DNA from: Photobacterium proteolyticum
Lineage (GTDB): Bacteria > Pseudomonadota > Gammaproteobacteria > Enterobacterales > Vibrionaceae
Direction of reading: 5' to 3'
Assembly: GCF_001939735.1 (NCBI RefSeq)
Contig: NZ_MJIL01000048.1
Location: 176,129 to 240,128, forward strand
Length of the DNA: 64,000 bases
Positions 33,333 to 42,968 of the stretch are shown here, in pieces. Numbering within the stretch: the stretch's first letter is position 1; each line of letters opens with the position of its first letter. Under the pieces are notes generated by a model. It made no database searches. It saw only the letters and a program-made list of their open reading frames with translations, and had not been told where the DNA came from. Made by a program: the position numbers and the translations under genes.

Positions 33333-35738
33333 ATGAAATACGGTTATTTTGATAACGACAACAGAGAGTATGTCATCACTCGCCCTGATGTCCCGACCCC
33401 TTGGACCAACTACCTCGGTACGGAAAAATTCTGTACGGTTATCTCGCACAATGCCGGAGGCTACTCCTTCTATAACTCTCCGGAGTACAACCGGGTCACC
33501 AAGTTCCGCCCAAACGGCTCTTTTGACCGTCCGGGGCATTACGTCTACCTTCGCGACGACGAAACCGGCGATTACTGGTCTATTTCCTGGCAGCCGGTGG
33601 CAAAGAGCCTCGACGAAGCCAAGTATGAAGTGCGCCACGGCCTGTCTTATTCGAAGTTCAAGTGCGAATACAGCGGTATCTCGGCGTCGAAAACCTTGTT
33701 CGTTCCTAAAGGTGAAGATGCGGAGATCTGGGATGTTGTTATCAAAAATGACAGCGACAAGCCGCGCACCATCAGTGCCTTCTCATTTGTCGAGTTCTCG
33801 TTCAGCCATATCCAGTCGGACAACCAGAACCACCAGATGAGCCTGTACTCGGCGGGTACCTCGTATAACGAAGGCGTGATTGAGTATGACCTGTACTACA
33901 ACACCAATGACTTCGAAGGTTTCTACTACCTAGCCTCGACATTCGATCCTGATAGCTATGACGGTCAGCGTGATTCATTCCTTGGCCTGTACCGCGATGA
34001 GTCCAACCCGCTGGCGGTTGAGCAAGGGCAATGTACCAACACGGTCAAGACCTGCTACAACCACTGTGGCTCCCTGCACAAGCAGTTTGTTATCCAGCCG
34101 GGCGAAGAAGTGCGCTTTGTCTATATCCTTGGCCTGGGCAAGGGCAACGGCGAAAAACTGAGAGCCAAATACCAGAACCTGGACAATGTCGATACCGCAT
34201 TCGCAGCCATCAAAGAACACTGGGCTGAACGTTGTGCCAAGTTCCAGGTGAAGTCACCGAACGAAGGCATGGATACCATGCTGAATACCTGGACCCTGTA
34301 TCAGGCTGAAACCTGTGTCGTCTGGTCCCGTTTTGCCTCCTTCATCGAAGTTGGCGGCCGTACCGGCCTTGGCTATCGTGATACCGCTCAGGATGCGATG
34401 GCCGTGCCTCATGCCAACCCGGAAATGACCCGTAAGCGCCTGGTAGATCTGCTGCGCGGCCAGGTCAAGGCTGGCTACGGGCTTCACCTGTTCGATCCTG
34501 ACTGGTTCGATCCTGAAAAAGCCGATGTTGCACCTTCAAAGTCACCGACGGTTGTTCCGACACCGAGTGACGAAGACAAGATCCACGGTATCAGCGATAC
34601 CTGCTCTGACGACCACCTATGGCTTGTACCAACTATCTGCCGCTACGTGATGGAAACCGGCGAAACCAGCTTTTTCGACGAGGTGATCCCTTACGCCGAC
34701 GGTGGCGAGGCAACCGTCTACGAACACATGAAAGCGGCGCTGGACTTCACAGCCGAGCACGTTGGCCGTACCGGTATCGCCAAAGGGCTGCGTGCCGACT
34801 GGAACGACTGTCTGAACCTCGGCGGTGGCGAGTCCTCCATGGTGGCCTTCCTACACTACTGGGCCATTCAGGAGTTTGTCGATCTGGCCAGGTTCCTTGG
34901 CAAAGACGAGGATGCCGCCCGCTACGAAGATATGGCCGGCGGGGTACAGAGCGCCTGTGAAAAACACCTTTGGGACGAGGACGGCGGCTGGTATATCCGT
35001 GGTATCACCAAAAACGGCGAGAAAGTGGGTACCAACGAACAGGTTGAAGGCAAAGTTCACCTTGAGTCCAACACCTGGGCTGTCGTATCTGGTGCCGTCT
35101 CTCAGGATCGCGGTGAGAAAGCAATGAACGCTGTCGATGAATACCTGTTCTCCGAGTACGGCCTGCACCTCAACGCCCCGTCTTTTGCGACCCCGAACGA
35201 CGACATCGGTTTTGTGACCCGTGTCTACCAGGGCGTGAAAGAAAACGGCGCCATCTTCTCGCACCCGAACCCATGGGCGTGGGTGGCCGAGGCAAAACTG
35301 GGCCGCGGTGATCAGGCGATGAAATTCTATGATGCGCTGAACCCGTACAACCAGAATGACATGATTGAGAAGCGCATTGCCGAACCGTATTCCTACGTTC
35401 AGTTCGTCATGGGCCGCGATCACCAGGATCACGGCCGCGCCAACCACCCATGGCTGACCGGCTCATCCGGCTGGGCATACATTGCCGCCACCAACTTCAT
35501 TCTTGGCGTACGCGTCAGCTTCGAAGGCCTGGTGGTTGACCCATGTATCCCGACAGCATGGCCGGGCTTTGAAGTAACTCGCCAATGGCGTGATGCGACC
35601 TTTAACATCAAGGTTGAGAATCCGAACCATGTCAGCAAGGGCGTAAAATCCATCATTCTTAATGGCGAAGCTATCGAGGGAGCAATTCCGGCACAGGCCG
35701 AAGGGTCTGTAAATACCGTTACTGTCGTAATGGGTTAA
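33333..35738 (+). CDS. N,N'-diacetylchitobiose phosphorylase (GH94)
   Basis: Splits imported chitobiose with phosphate into GlcNAc-1-phosphate and GlcNAc, saving one ATP. At 801 residues it has exactly the length I recall for the Vibrio proteolyticus enzyme. Asp492 in ADWNDCLNL corresponds to that enzyme's catalytic general acid. The N-terminal beta-sandwich (MKYGYFDNDNREYVITRPD onward, about 1-270) and the (alpha/alpha)6 barrel are both complete. It is cytoplasmic. An AAAGGA ribosome binding site precedes the ATG. The product goes to the phosphomutase encoded next. Confidence 0.95.
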   Translation: MKYGYFDNDNREYVITRPDVPTPWTNYLGTEKFCTVISHNAGGYSFYNSPEYNRVTKFRPNGSFDRPGHYVYLRDDETGDYWSISWQPVAKSLDEAKYEVRHGLSYSKFKCEYSGISASKTLFVPKGEDAEIWDVVIKNDSDKPRTISAFSFVEFSFSHIQSDNQNHQMSLYSAGTSYNEGVIEYDLYYNTNDFEGFYYLASTFDPDSYDGQRDSFLGLYRDESNPLAVEQGQCTNTVKTCYNHCGSLHKQFVIQPGEEVRFVYILGLGKGNGEKLRAKYQNLDNVDTAFAAIKEHWAERCAKFQVKSPNEGMDTMLNTWTLYQAETCVVWSRFASFIEVGGRTGLGYRDTAQDAMAVPHANPEMTRKRLVDLLRGQVKAGYGLHLFDPDWFDPEKADVAPSKSPTVVPTPSDEDKIHGISDTCSDDHLWLVPTICRYVMETGETSFFDEVIPYADGGEATVYEHMKAALDFTAEHVGRTGIAKGLRADWNDCLNLGGGESSMVAFLHYWAIQEFVDLARFLGKDEDAARYEDMAGGVQSACEKHLWDEDGGWYIRGITKNGEKVGTNEQVEGKVHLESNTWAVVSGAVSQDRGEKAMNAVDEYLFSEYGLHLNAPSFATPNDDIGFVTRVYQGVKENGAIFSHPNPWAWVAEAKLGRGDQAMKFYDALNPYNQNDMIEKRIAEPYSYVQFVMGRDHQDHGRANHPWLTGSSGWAYIAATNFILGVRVSFEGLVVDPCIPTAWPGFEVTRQWRDATFNIKVENPNHVSKGVKSIILNGEAIEGAIPAQAEGSVNTVTVVMG

Positions 35739-35804
35739 TTACTTTTTAGGGGTGTTTTTCACCCCTACTTTTCATTTTCCACAGAGAGAAATAGGAGTTC
35801 CATC

Positions 35805-37217
35805 ATGATCCAATTTGGAACTGGTGGCTGGCGTGCCCTCATCGGTGAAGAGTTCACCAAAGCCAATGTACAGCTGGTGGCGCAAGCGGTAGCCAATATC
35901 ATGATTGCCGAGAAAGTCACCAACAACGGCTTCGTGATCGGCTATGACCGTCGCTTCTTATCCGACAAGGCCGCGGCCTGGTTTTCGGAAGTGCTGGCCG
36001 GCAATGGTATCCAGGTCAGCTTCATCGACAAGTACGTCCCGACTCCGATCGTCATGTTTAAGTCCAAACAGATCGGTGCCACCTACTCGGCATGTATTAC
36101 CGCATCGCATAACCCGGCAGACTACAACGGCATTAAGGTCTTTATTGAAGGTGGCCGTGATGCCGACGAGGTGATCACCCAGAAAATTGAAGCGCAGGTT
36201 GCCAACCTGTCCGAGGCTGATATTCAAACGGCCGAGTTTGACAATGCACTGCGGGACAACCTGATAGAGATTATCAATCCGATGAACGAGTTCGTCGACT
36301 CGATCATCGACTTTATTGATGTCGAGGCCATCAAGCAGGCCAACCTGCGAGTATTGATCGACCCGATGTTCGGGGTTGCGAAAAATGCCCTGCAAACCGT
36401 TCTGATCAGTGGGCGCTGTGATGTCGACGTTATCAATGACACCCAAAACCCCGCTTTCGGCGGTTTGATGCCGTCACCGAGTGCCGCAACCTTATACCGA
36501 CTGAAGCACATGGTGTCTCACGAGGGCTATGACATCGGTATTGGCACCGACGGCGATGCCGACCGACTGGGTATTATCGACGAGAAAGGCAACTTCATCC
36601 ATCCCAACGAAGTGCTGTTGCTGCTCTACTACTACCTGCTGGAATACAAAGGCTGGACGGGCTCTGTGGTTCGCAATATCGCCACCACCCATCTATTGGA
36701 CAAGGTGGCAGAAGCCCATGGCGAGAAATGCTTTGAGGTACCAGTTGGCTTCAAACACGTCAGCTCGCAAATGGAGGCCGACGACTCGCTGATCGGCGGC
36801 GAAAGTTCAGGCGGCCTGACCATTCGCGGCCATATCAAAGGCAAGGATGGTGTCTTCGCCTCCAGCCTGCTGGTCGAAATGATCAGTACAACGGGCAAGA
36901 AACTGTCTGAGATGCTCGATGAAATCTATGACAAATATGGCTACGCCTATACCGCAGAGGGAGACTGCACCTTCAAGCCTGCCGAGCGCCAGCGCCTGTA
37001 CGACAGAATTTATGTCGAGAAAGAGCTGCCGGAATTCGCCTACGAGATTGAGAAAGTCAGCTACGCCGATGGTGCCAAGGTCTATTTCAAGAATGGCGGC
37101 TGGGCACTGGCTCGCTTCTCGGGCACAGAACCATTGCTGCGCCTGTTTGCCGAGATGGAGAACCAGGAGCAAGCCGAGGCAATCATTAAGCAGCTGAAAG
37201 ATTTTCTACACGTCTAG
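35805..37217 (+). CDS. Hexosamine phosphomutase (GlcNAc-1-P to GlcNAc-6-P)
   Basis: Alpha-D-phosphohexomutase, 470 residues. The phosphoserine is Ser101 in ITASHNPADYNG, the magnesium loop GTDGDADRLG near residue 246, the sugar-binding loop GGESSGGLT near 330, and the phosphate loop RFSGTEPLLR near 440. Following GH94 in the operon, it most likely converts GlcNAc-1-P from phosphorolysis to the 6-phosphate that NagA then uses. The specificity is inferred from context. A GGAG ribosome binding site precedes the ATG. It is the last gene of the chitobiose operon, and a terminator follows. Confidence 0.9.
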   Translation: MIQFGTGGWRALIGEEFTKANVQLVAQAVANIMIAEKVTNNGFVIGYDRRFLSDKAAAWFSEVLAGNGIQVSFIDKYVPTPIVMFKSKQIGATYSACITASHNPADYNGIKVFIEGGRDADEVITQKIEAQVANLSEADIQTAEFDNALRDNLIEIINPMNEFVDSIIDFIDVEAIKQANLRVLIDPMFGVAKNALQTVLISGRCDVDVINDTQNPAFGGLMPSPSAATLYRLKHMVSHEGYDIGIGTDGDADRLGIIDEKGNFIHPNEVLLLLYYYLLEYKGWTGSVVRNIATTHLLDKVAEAHGEKCFEVPVGFKHVSSQMEADDSLIGGESSGGLTIRGHIKGKDGVFASSLLVEMISTTGKKLSEMLDEIYDKYGYAYTAEGDCTFKPAERQRLYDRIYVEKELPEFAYEIEKVSYADGAKVYFKNGGWALARFSGTEPLLRLFAEMENQEQAEAIIKQLKDFLHV

Positions 37218-37349
37218 CAGCAAAATTCAACCGTCCTGATCAGCGTCCACCGCTGCCGAGTCGCTGGTAAAACAGGAATCGTTGCTCCATTGGTAACATG
37301 CGGCATAGCTGTTACATTTCGCAAGCCTTTGGTTTCGGGCTTTAGCGGT

Positions 37350-37376
37350 AAGGGTAGCCTGGCTACCCTTTTTTCT
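37350..37376 (+). terminator. Terminator of the chitobiose operon
   Basis: AAGGGTAGCC and GGCTACCCTT pair around a two-base loop, followed by TTTTC, about 130 bases after the last stop. Confidence 0.88.
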
Positions 37377-37424
37377 TGTCTTTTATTCTTAACCCGCCTT
37401 TCCTCTTCGGCCTGTATAAAAACG

Positions 37425-37449
37425 TAAGGCCAGCTTAGGCTGGCCTTTA
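37425..37449 (-). terminator. Terminator of the PKS/NRPS operon
   Basis: On the minus strand AAAGGCCAGC, a CTAA loop, and GCTGGCCTTA are followed by CGTTTTTA. It lies 54 bases after the NRPS stop. Confidence 0.75.
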
Positions 37450-37502
37450 TGAAAGTAGAACCGTTTTCTTCGATTCAATTTATTTAGGATCAGGCATATA
37501 CA

Positions 37503-40500
37503 TCAGGTAAATTGCGTAACCAGCTCATTCAATCCTGCACCGATCAGAGAAAAGTCCGCCCGACTGAAGCTGTTATTGTTTATCGCCGACGAAAGCATCA
37601 GCTCATCCTCCCACGAATAGACAAACACCAGATCAAACAGCGCGTTCCTTTTTACTGCCTTACGGTCGTCATTAGCGATATAGATACTGCAATGCCCTGA
37701 TTTCTCCGGCGGCAGCAGTTGCCTCAACGCGACACCCGTCATCCCGGCAACCGCTTCCCCAACACGCTCAAAGAAACCCTGCAGGCTGTCTATGCCTGAC
37801 AGGTCAATCGTGACGTGCTGGCACTGAGCATCGCCGTCACCCAGATAAATATCAAGACGGTTAAGCTCCGTGGCAGCCGCCAGCGCGTAGACCGTCAGGC
37901 CAGTCAACAATATATCTCGGGACACGCCAAGCTGATCCCCGAGCACTTCCAGCTGTCGGCTCTGCCCGGCAGCATAACGGTAGTCCCACTCGGGGGCCGT
38001 GGCATCATTGTCGATTGGCGCAGACAGGAACGGGATCCCGGCACAAGGTATCATCTCGACCTCGGACTGCTGACTGTCATACCAGTCAGCCAGCCCACAA
38101 ATCGTGGCATGTTCGAGGATATCTATCGCCATCACATCAATCCCCTGCTCTGCCAGCGCTTTTTGCACCAGTACAACATGGAACGAATTCCCGCCGACAT
38201 CAAAGAAGTTGTCATGGAGCCCGATATGCGAAACCGGCAATATTTCGGCCCAGGTCTGGTAGATCACCTGCTGGGTGGGTGTCTGGGTCTTCACCGGCTG
38301 TAATTGAGGCTTACTGCTTTCAATGGCGGGGAACGCCCTGCGGTCTGCCTTGCCGTTGGCGGTTAACGGAAACTCCGCCAATCGGGCCCATGCTTCCGGC
38401 ACCATGTAGTCAGGCAGATGCGCCCTTAAATGCTGACGGAGCAAGTCTTCTTCGATATCACTCTCTGACAAATAGAATGCACAGAGGTAGCTTTCGCTAA
38501 ACCCTTGTATCTGGCGCTCTCTGACCAGACAAACCGCATCACGGATAGCCGGATACCAGGTCAGCACCTCTTCAATTTCATGCAGCTCTATCCGGTGGCC
38601 TTTCACCTTGACCTGGTTGTCCTGCCGTCCGCACACACAAAGATCGCCACCTGGCAGCCAATAGGCCAAATCGCCGGTACGGTACATCTTCTCTCCGGAA
38701 CGGAAAGGATTGGCAACAAACGCCGTGGCCGTTTTGTCCGGCAACTGGTGATAGCCTCGTGCCAACCCGTCACCGGCGATATACAGCTCACCCATCGTTC
38801 CCATCGGACAAAGTTGCTGAGCGTTATCCAACACATACAATTGGGTATTATCGATAGGTCGGCCAACCGTGCTCTGTATCGCATGGGTCAGTTCGCACAC
38901 GGCCGACCACACGGTCGTTTCTGTCGGGCCATACATATTAAAGACTCGGGCCGGGCAACAGCGCTTTATGCTCTCGACCAGCTCGAAACCGACATACTCG
39001 CCGCCCATCAGCACCTCATCGACTCCCGAGAAACACTGCAGGTCAGGCTCAAAGGCCAGAAACATCTTCATCCGTGACGGCGTAAACTGCAATGTGGTGA
39101 TCGACTCAGTCCGGATCAGTGCGCTCAGGGCCGCCATATCTTGCTGCTGTTCTCGGCTGGCAATTACCAACTGGGCGCCGGTCAGTAGCGGAAGGAAAAA
39201 CTCGAGCACAAAGATATCGAAGGAGAAAGTCGTCAGTGCCAACACCGTTTTGTCGGCCGTAAAGTCCAGCGAGCGCTCCATCCCGTTGATGAAATTGACC
39301 ACTGAGTGGTTTTCGATCATGACGCCTTTTGGCTGCCCGGTCGATCCCGATGTATATATCACGTAGGCCAGCTGGTGGGGATCATACGTCACCCCGACTG
39401 GCAACGACGTCGGATACTCCGTAATCCCCTTGTCACGACAGTCAAGGATCGTTTCGCCGGACAATTTACCAGCCAGCTCCGGAAGATCCGTGAGCAGCAA
39501 CTCGACGCCGGCATTACGGATCATGTACTGCAAGCGCTCATCAGGAAAATCAGGATCCAGTGGCACATAGGTCATTCCGGCCTTCAGCACAGCCAGGATA
39601 GCAACGGCCAGATCAACAGACGGCGATACCATGATCGCTACCCGGGCAGGACGCCGGCCCAGCCGCTCCAGCAAGGCATACGCCAACTGGTTGGCACGCT
39701 GATCCAGCGCGAGGTAACTTAATGACAGCCCCTGACTGCGGCAGGCCTGCTGCTCGGGATCCCGTGCAACCTGCTGGTGAAAACGCTCAATCAAGGTCTG
39801 AGCACCGTCAACGGGCTGCGTGGTTTGATTGAACGATTCCACCAACTGCAACCTCTCGGCCTGCGGCAGTGTGTCGATGGTCCCCACTCGTTGCAGCGGC
39901 ATGAACTGGGGAATACGCTGCAACAAGATCTGCATATGGTCCGCCAGTTGGCGGATCCGGCTGCTGTCGACCATATTGACAGCATGGGAGAAAGCCAGGG
40001 TCAGCGAGCCCCCGTTACGGTAGGCATCAACAACAATATCAGCCTTCACCTGACGCTGAGCAATATGTATCTCTTGGGCTGAAATGCCCTGCAACTCAGA
40101 CTGCCACGACATCGCATCATGCAGAGCAAACATGGTATCAAACAGCGGTTGCCGACTGGCGCTACGGGGCGCTTTGACCGCCTCGACAAGATGCTCGAAG
40201 GCAAAGTCCTGATGGGCTACTGCGCCGGCAAACTGCTGCTGGATCGCTGCCAGATAATCTCCGAAGCTCATTTCACTCTGATACGGAGCCCGGACGGGCA
40301 ACACGCGCATGAACACCCCGGGAACATCCGCTATCTCAGGCAAGTCCCGCCCGGCTACAGGCACCCCAATAACAATATCATCCTGTCCGCTCAGCTTGTG
40401 CAGCGTCAGGGCATAGGCTGCATACAACAAGACGAACAAAGTACAGCCCTGACGGCTGGCTACCTGTTGCAACTCACTCAATAATGCCGTCTCGATATCC

Positions 40501-42968
40501 AGATACAGCGTGTCTCCGGCCCCGTCAAACTGCAACGGGCGCTCCTGGCCGGGCGTGAGCTGCAAAGGTTCCGGCAAGTTGGCCAGCTCCTGCTGCCAGT
40601 AGTTCAGGTTGTCTGCCTCGAGCCGGGCCTGCTGCTGCAGGTTATAGCCGATATAATCATGGTATTGCCACGGCAGAGGAGCCGGCAGCGATGCTCCCTG
40701 GCTTAGGCTCTGATAGCTATCCAGCAGCATTGTCAGCAACTGAGTGGCACTCATTCCGTCGGCAATACTGTGGTGAATGTCCAGCGCCAGAAAAGTACTA
40801 CCGTCCGCTACCGACCACAACCCGACCCTCATCAAGGGAGCTTGTTCGAGGATAAAGGGACGCACAAAGGCTGCCTGTGCCATAGTGAGCTGCTGCTTAT
40901 CCGCCAAGGAAGCCGGTTCGACCGGTATGGTTACCTCGGGCATAACCCTGGTTACCACGTCTCCGTTGTCGATATCAAAGACCGAACGCAGTATCGCCAG
41001 TTGCCCGACACAGCTATCGACGGCCTGCTGCAGAATCGATATATCAAGCGACCTGTCAATTTCTACCACTCGGGTCAGGTTATAGCTGGTATTTTGTCGA
41101 TGGAACTGGTGGGCCAGGATGATATTACGTTGCAGGACTGAAACCGGACCAACCTGATCCTGCGGCACTTTCTCTAAGCGGCAGGCTGGAATATGCGCCG
41201 CACTGGTTTGCGCATATTCCAGCTGTGTTGCCGGCGTAAGATGCTCAAATAACGCCGCCATCTCGACCGCCACAGCGAACGCTTTTTCCATCTCAGCCTT
41301 GAGCGACATCAGCAACAAAGAGTGGCCGCCACGGCGGAAGAAATGATCGTCCATCCCGATCCGCTCTTGCTGCAATACCTGACGCCAAACCGCCAGTATT
41401 TTCTCTTCCTGCGGCGTCTGCGGACCACGATAGGCATCGAGCCTCAACTCGACACCGGATAAGTTCGACAGCGCCTTGCGGTTGATCTTACCATTGGGCA
41501 GCATTGGCAGCGTATCGACCAATTCCCACTCGGCCGGCACCAGGGCCTGATGCAAACGCTGGCCGACAAAATCAAAGATTTGCGCCCCGTCAGCCTTGTC
41601 CGAGACGATAAATGCCTTCAGCCTTGCCGAGGGCAGTCCGCTGTCAATAACCTGAACAACACATTGCCCGACAGTCGGCGCCTGCTGAACGACTCGCTCG
41701 ATCCCCAGCAGATCCGCCCGCACCCCGCGAACTTTAATCTGGTTATCTTTACGTCCGAGGCATACCAGCTGACCGTCTGGCTGGCTGACACCAATATCTC
41801 CAGTAAAATAATAGGGCGGCGACTGGCGGAAACAGCGCCGGTTTTCCTCTTCCTGACCCAGATAACCGTAAGAGCGCATCGCCGTTTCAATCACGATTTC
41901 CCCAGAGTCACCGGTGGCACAAGGCTCACCCTGCGCATCCAGAATGTGCACCTTCACCTGTTCGTCAAGTGGGCGGCCGATGGGGATGACATCCAATGCC
42001 TGATCATCAGGAGTAACCCGGCGAAAGACTTTGGCCAGTGTAGTTTCTGTCGGGCCATACAGGTTCACCAACTGGCATTGTTCCTCGCCGTAGCGGGCAT
42101 AGAACTGCTCGAGATCCTGCCCCCGAAGCTGCTCCCCGGCCAGGAATAAGTATTCCAGGCTCAGTGGATGCGGAGCGCCATCCTGTGTAGCATCACCCTG
42201 AAGCAGACGCTGCCTGAACAGCGTCGGTACCATATGAAGAACACTGATCTCCTCACGGTTGAGCCACGGCAGCAACTCGTCGCTCAACACCAGATCACGC
42301 ACCGCGGGCATTACCAGCACACCCCCGGCGACCAACGGCAGCAACACTTCCCGCAAGTACGGATCGAAGGCCGGTATCGTCACTTGCCCGACACGGTGGC
42401 GGGCAGAAATACCGAATTCGTGCTGCTGCCACTGGACAAAATGGCTGAGCCCCCGGTAACTGCCGAGGATAGCCTTCGGTTCCCCCGTCGAGCCCGAGGT
42501 AAAGTAGATGTAGCACCGGTCCTGAAAACGGGGGGGCTCCAGCGCAGAAAGCGGAGCAGGCTCCAGAGAGGGAGTGATCTCGTCCCACACCACAATTTTG
42601 GGTGGCTCGGGCAACAACGCCACGATCTTCTCCAGTTTGGCAACATGACGCGCCGAGGTCACGATGCAGGCAGGGGCGATACGCTGCATCATGGTTGCGG
42701 CCAGTTGCTCCGGCAAACTGACATTAACAGGAGCGAAGACATGCCCGGTATGCAGACAGGCAAGCAGCGTACTGACCAGAGTCGGGCAGGAGTCTAGATA
42801 CAGGGCGATATTTCCCTGTCCCTGCCGGCGAAGACACTGTGCAATAGAGGCCGTTTGCTGCCTCAGGGCACGATAGCTTAAGGAGTCCTCTCCCCACTCG
42901 ATCGCCGCAGCCTCCTCCCTCGTGGCACATTGCCGGGTAAACATTTCGACTAAATCGTATTGCCTCAT
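37503..42968 (-). CDS. Two-module non-ribosomal peptide synthetase (A-PCP-C-A-PCP-half C)
   Basis: 1821 residues. A1 (about 20-500) has FTSGSTGEPK at 156-165 and the A10 lysine Lys494. PCP1 is GGHSL with Ser550. The C domain (about 605-1030) has the intact HHSIADG at 732-738. A2 (about 1055-1545) is followed by PCP2, GGNSF with Ser1595. Residues about 1640-1821 resemble only the second half of a C domain. The A2 pocket residues read DILQLGMVW (1251, 1252, 1255, 1294, 1320, 1322, 1345, 1353, 1354), a glycine code. A1 reads DPRHFALLA, which I cannot assign; its Asp202 suggests an alpha-amino acid. A1 has no C domain of its own. The ATG overlaps the preceding ABC gene by four bases. No thioesterase or reductase domain ends the protein. 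Confidence 0.93.
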   Translation of the reverse strand: MRQYDLVEMFTRQCATREEAAAIEWGEDSLSYRALRQQTASIAQCLRRQGQGNIALYLDSCPTLVSTLLACLHTGHVFAPVNVSLPEQLAATMMQRIAPACIVTSARHVAKLEKIVALLPEPPKIVVWDEITPSLEPAPLSALEPPRFQDRCYIYFTSGSTGEPKAILGSYRGLSHFVQWQQHEFGISARHRVGQVTIPAFDPYLREVLLPLVAGGVLVMPAVRDLVLSDELLPWLNREEISVLHMVPTLFRQRLLQGDATQDGAPHPLSLEYLFLAGEQLRGQDLEQFYARYGEEQCQLVNLYGPTETTLAKVFRRVTPDDQALDVIPIGRPLDEQVKVHILDAQGEPCATGDSGEIVIETAMRSYGYLGQEEENRRCFRQSPPYYFTGDIGVSQPDGQLVCLGRKDNQIKVRGVRADLLGIERVVQQAPTVGQCVVQVIDSGLPSARLKAFIVSDKADGAQIFDFVGQRLHQALVPAEWELVDTLPMLPNGKINRKALSNLSGVELRLDAYRGPQTPQEEKILAVWRQVLQQERIGMDDHFFRRGGHSLLLMSLKAEMEKAFAVAVEMAALFEHLTPATQLEYAQTSAAHIPACRLEKVPQDQVGPVSVLQRNIILAHQFHRQNTSYNLTRVVEIDRSLDISILQQAVDSCVGQLAILRSVFDIDNGDVVTRVMPEVTIPVEPASLADKQQLTMAQAAFVRPFILEQAPLMRVGLWSVADGSTFLALDIHHSIADGMSATQLLTMLLDSYQSLSQGASLPAPLPWQYHDYIGYNLQQQARLEADNLNYWQQELANLPEPLQLTPGQERPLQFDGAGDTLYLDIETALLSELQQVASRQGCTLFVLLYAAYALTLHKLSGQDDIVIGVPVAGRDLPEIADVPGVFMRVLPVRAPYQSEMSFGDYLAAIQQQFAGAVAHQDFAFEHLVEAVKAPRSASRQPLFDTMFALHDAMSWQSELQGISAQEIHIAQRQVKADIVVDAYRNGGSLTLAFSHAVNMVDSSRIRQLADHMQILLQRIPQFMPLQRVGTIDTLPQAERLQLVESFNQTTQPVDGAQTLIERFHQQVARDPEQQACRSQGLSLSYLALDQRANQLAYALLERLGRRPARVAIMVSPSVDLAVAILAVLKAGMTYVPLDPDFPDERLQYMIRNAGVELLLTDLPELAGKLSGETILDCRDKGITEYPTSLPVGVTYDPHQLAYVIYTSGSTGQPKGVMIENHSVVNFINGMERSLDFTADKTVLALTTFSFDIFVLEFFLPLLTGAQLVIASREQQQDMAALSALIRTESITTLQFTPSRMKMFLAFEPDLQCFSGVDEVLMGGEYVGFELVESIKRCCPARVFNMYGPTETTVWSAVCELTHAIQSTVGRPIDNTQLYVLDNAQQLCPMGTMGELYIAGDGLARGYHQLPDKTATAFVANPFRSGEKMYRTGDLAYWLPGGDLCVCGRQDNQVKVKGHRIELHEIEEVLTWYPAIRDAVCLVRERQIQGFSESYLCAFYLSESDIEEDLLRQHLRAHLPDYMVPEAWARLAEFPLTANGKADRRAFPAIESSKPQLQPVKTQTPTQQVIYQTWAEILPVSHIGLHDNFFDVGGNSFHVVLVQKALAEQGIDVMAIDILEHATICGLADWYDSQQSEVEMIPCAGIPFLSAPIDNDATAPEWDYRYAAGQSRQLEVLGDQLGVSRDILLTGLTVYALAAATELNRLDIYLGDGDAQCQHVTIDLSGIDSLQGFFERVGEAVAGMTGVALRQLLPPEKSGHCSIYIANDDRKAVKRNALFDLVFVYSWEDELMLSSAINNNSFSRADFSLIGAGLNELVTQFT

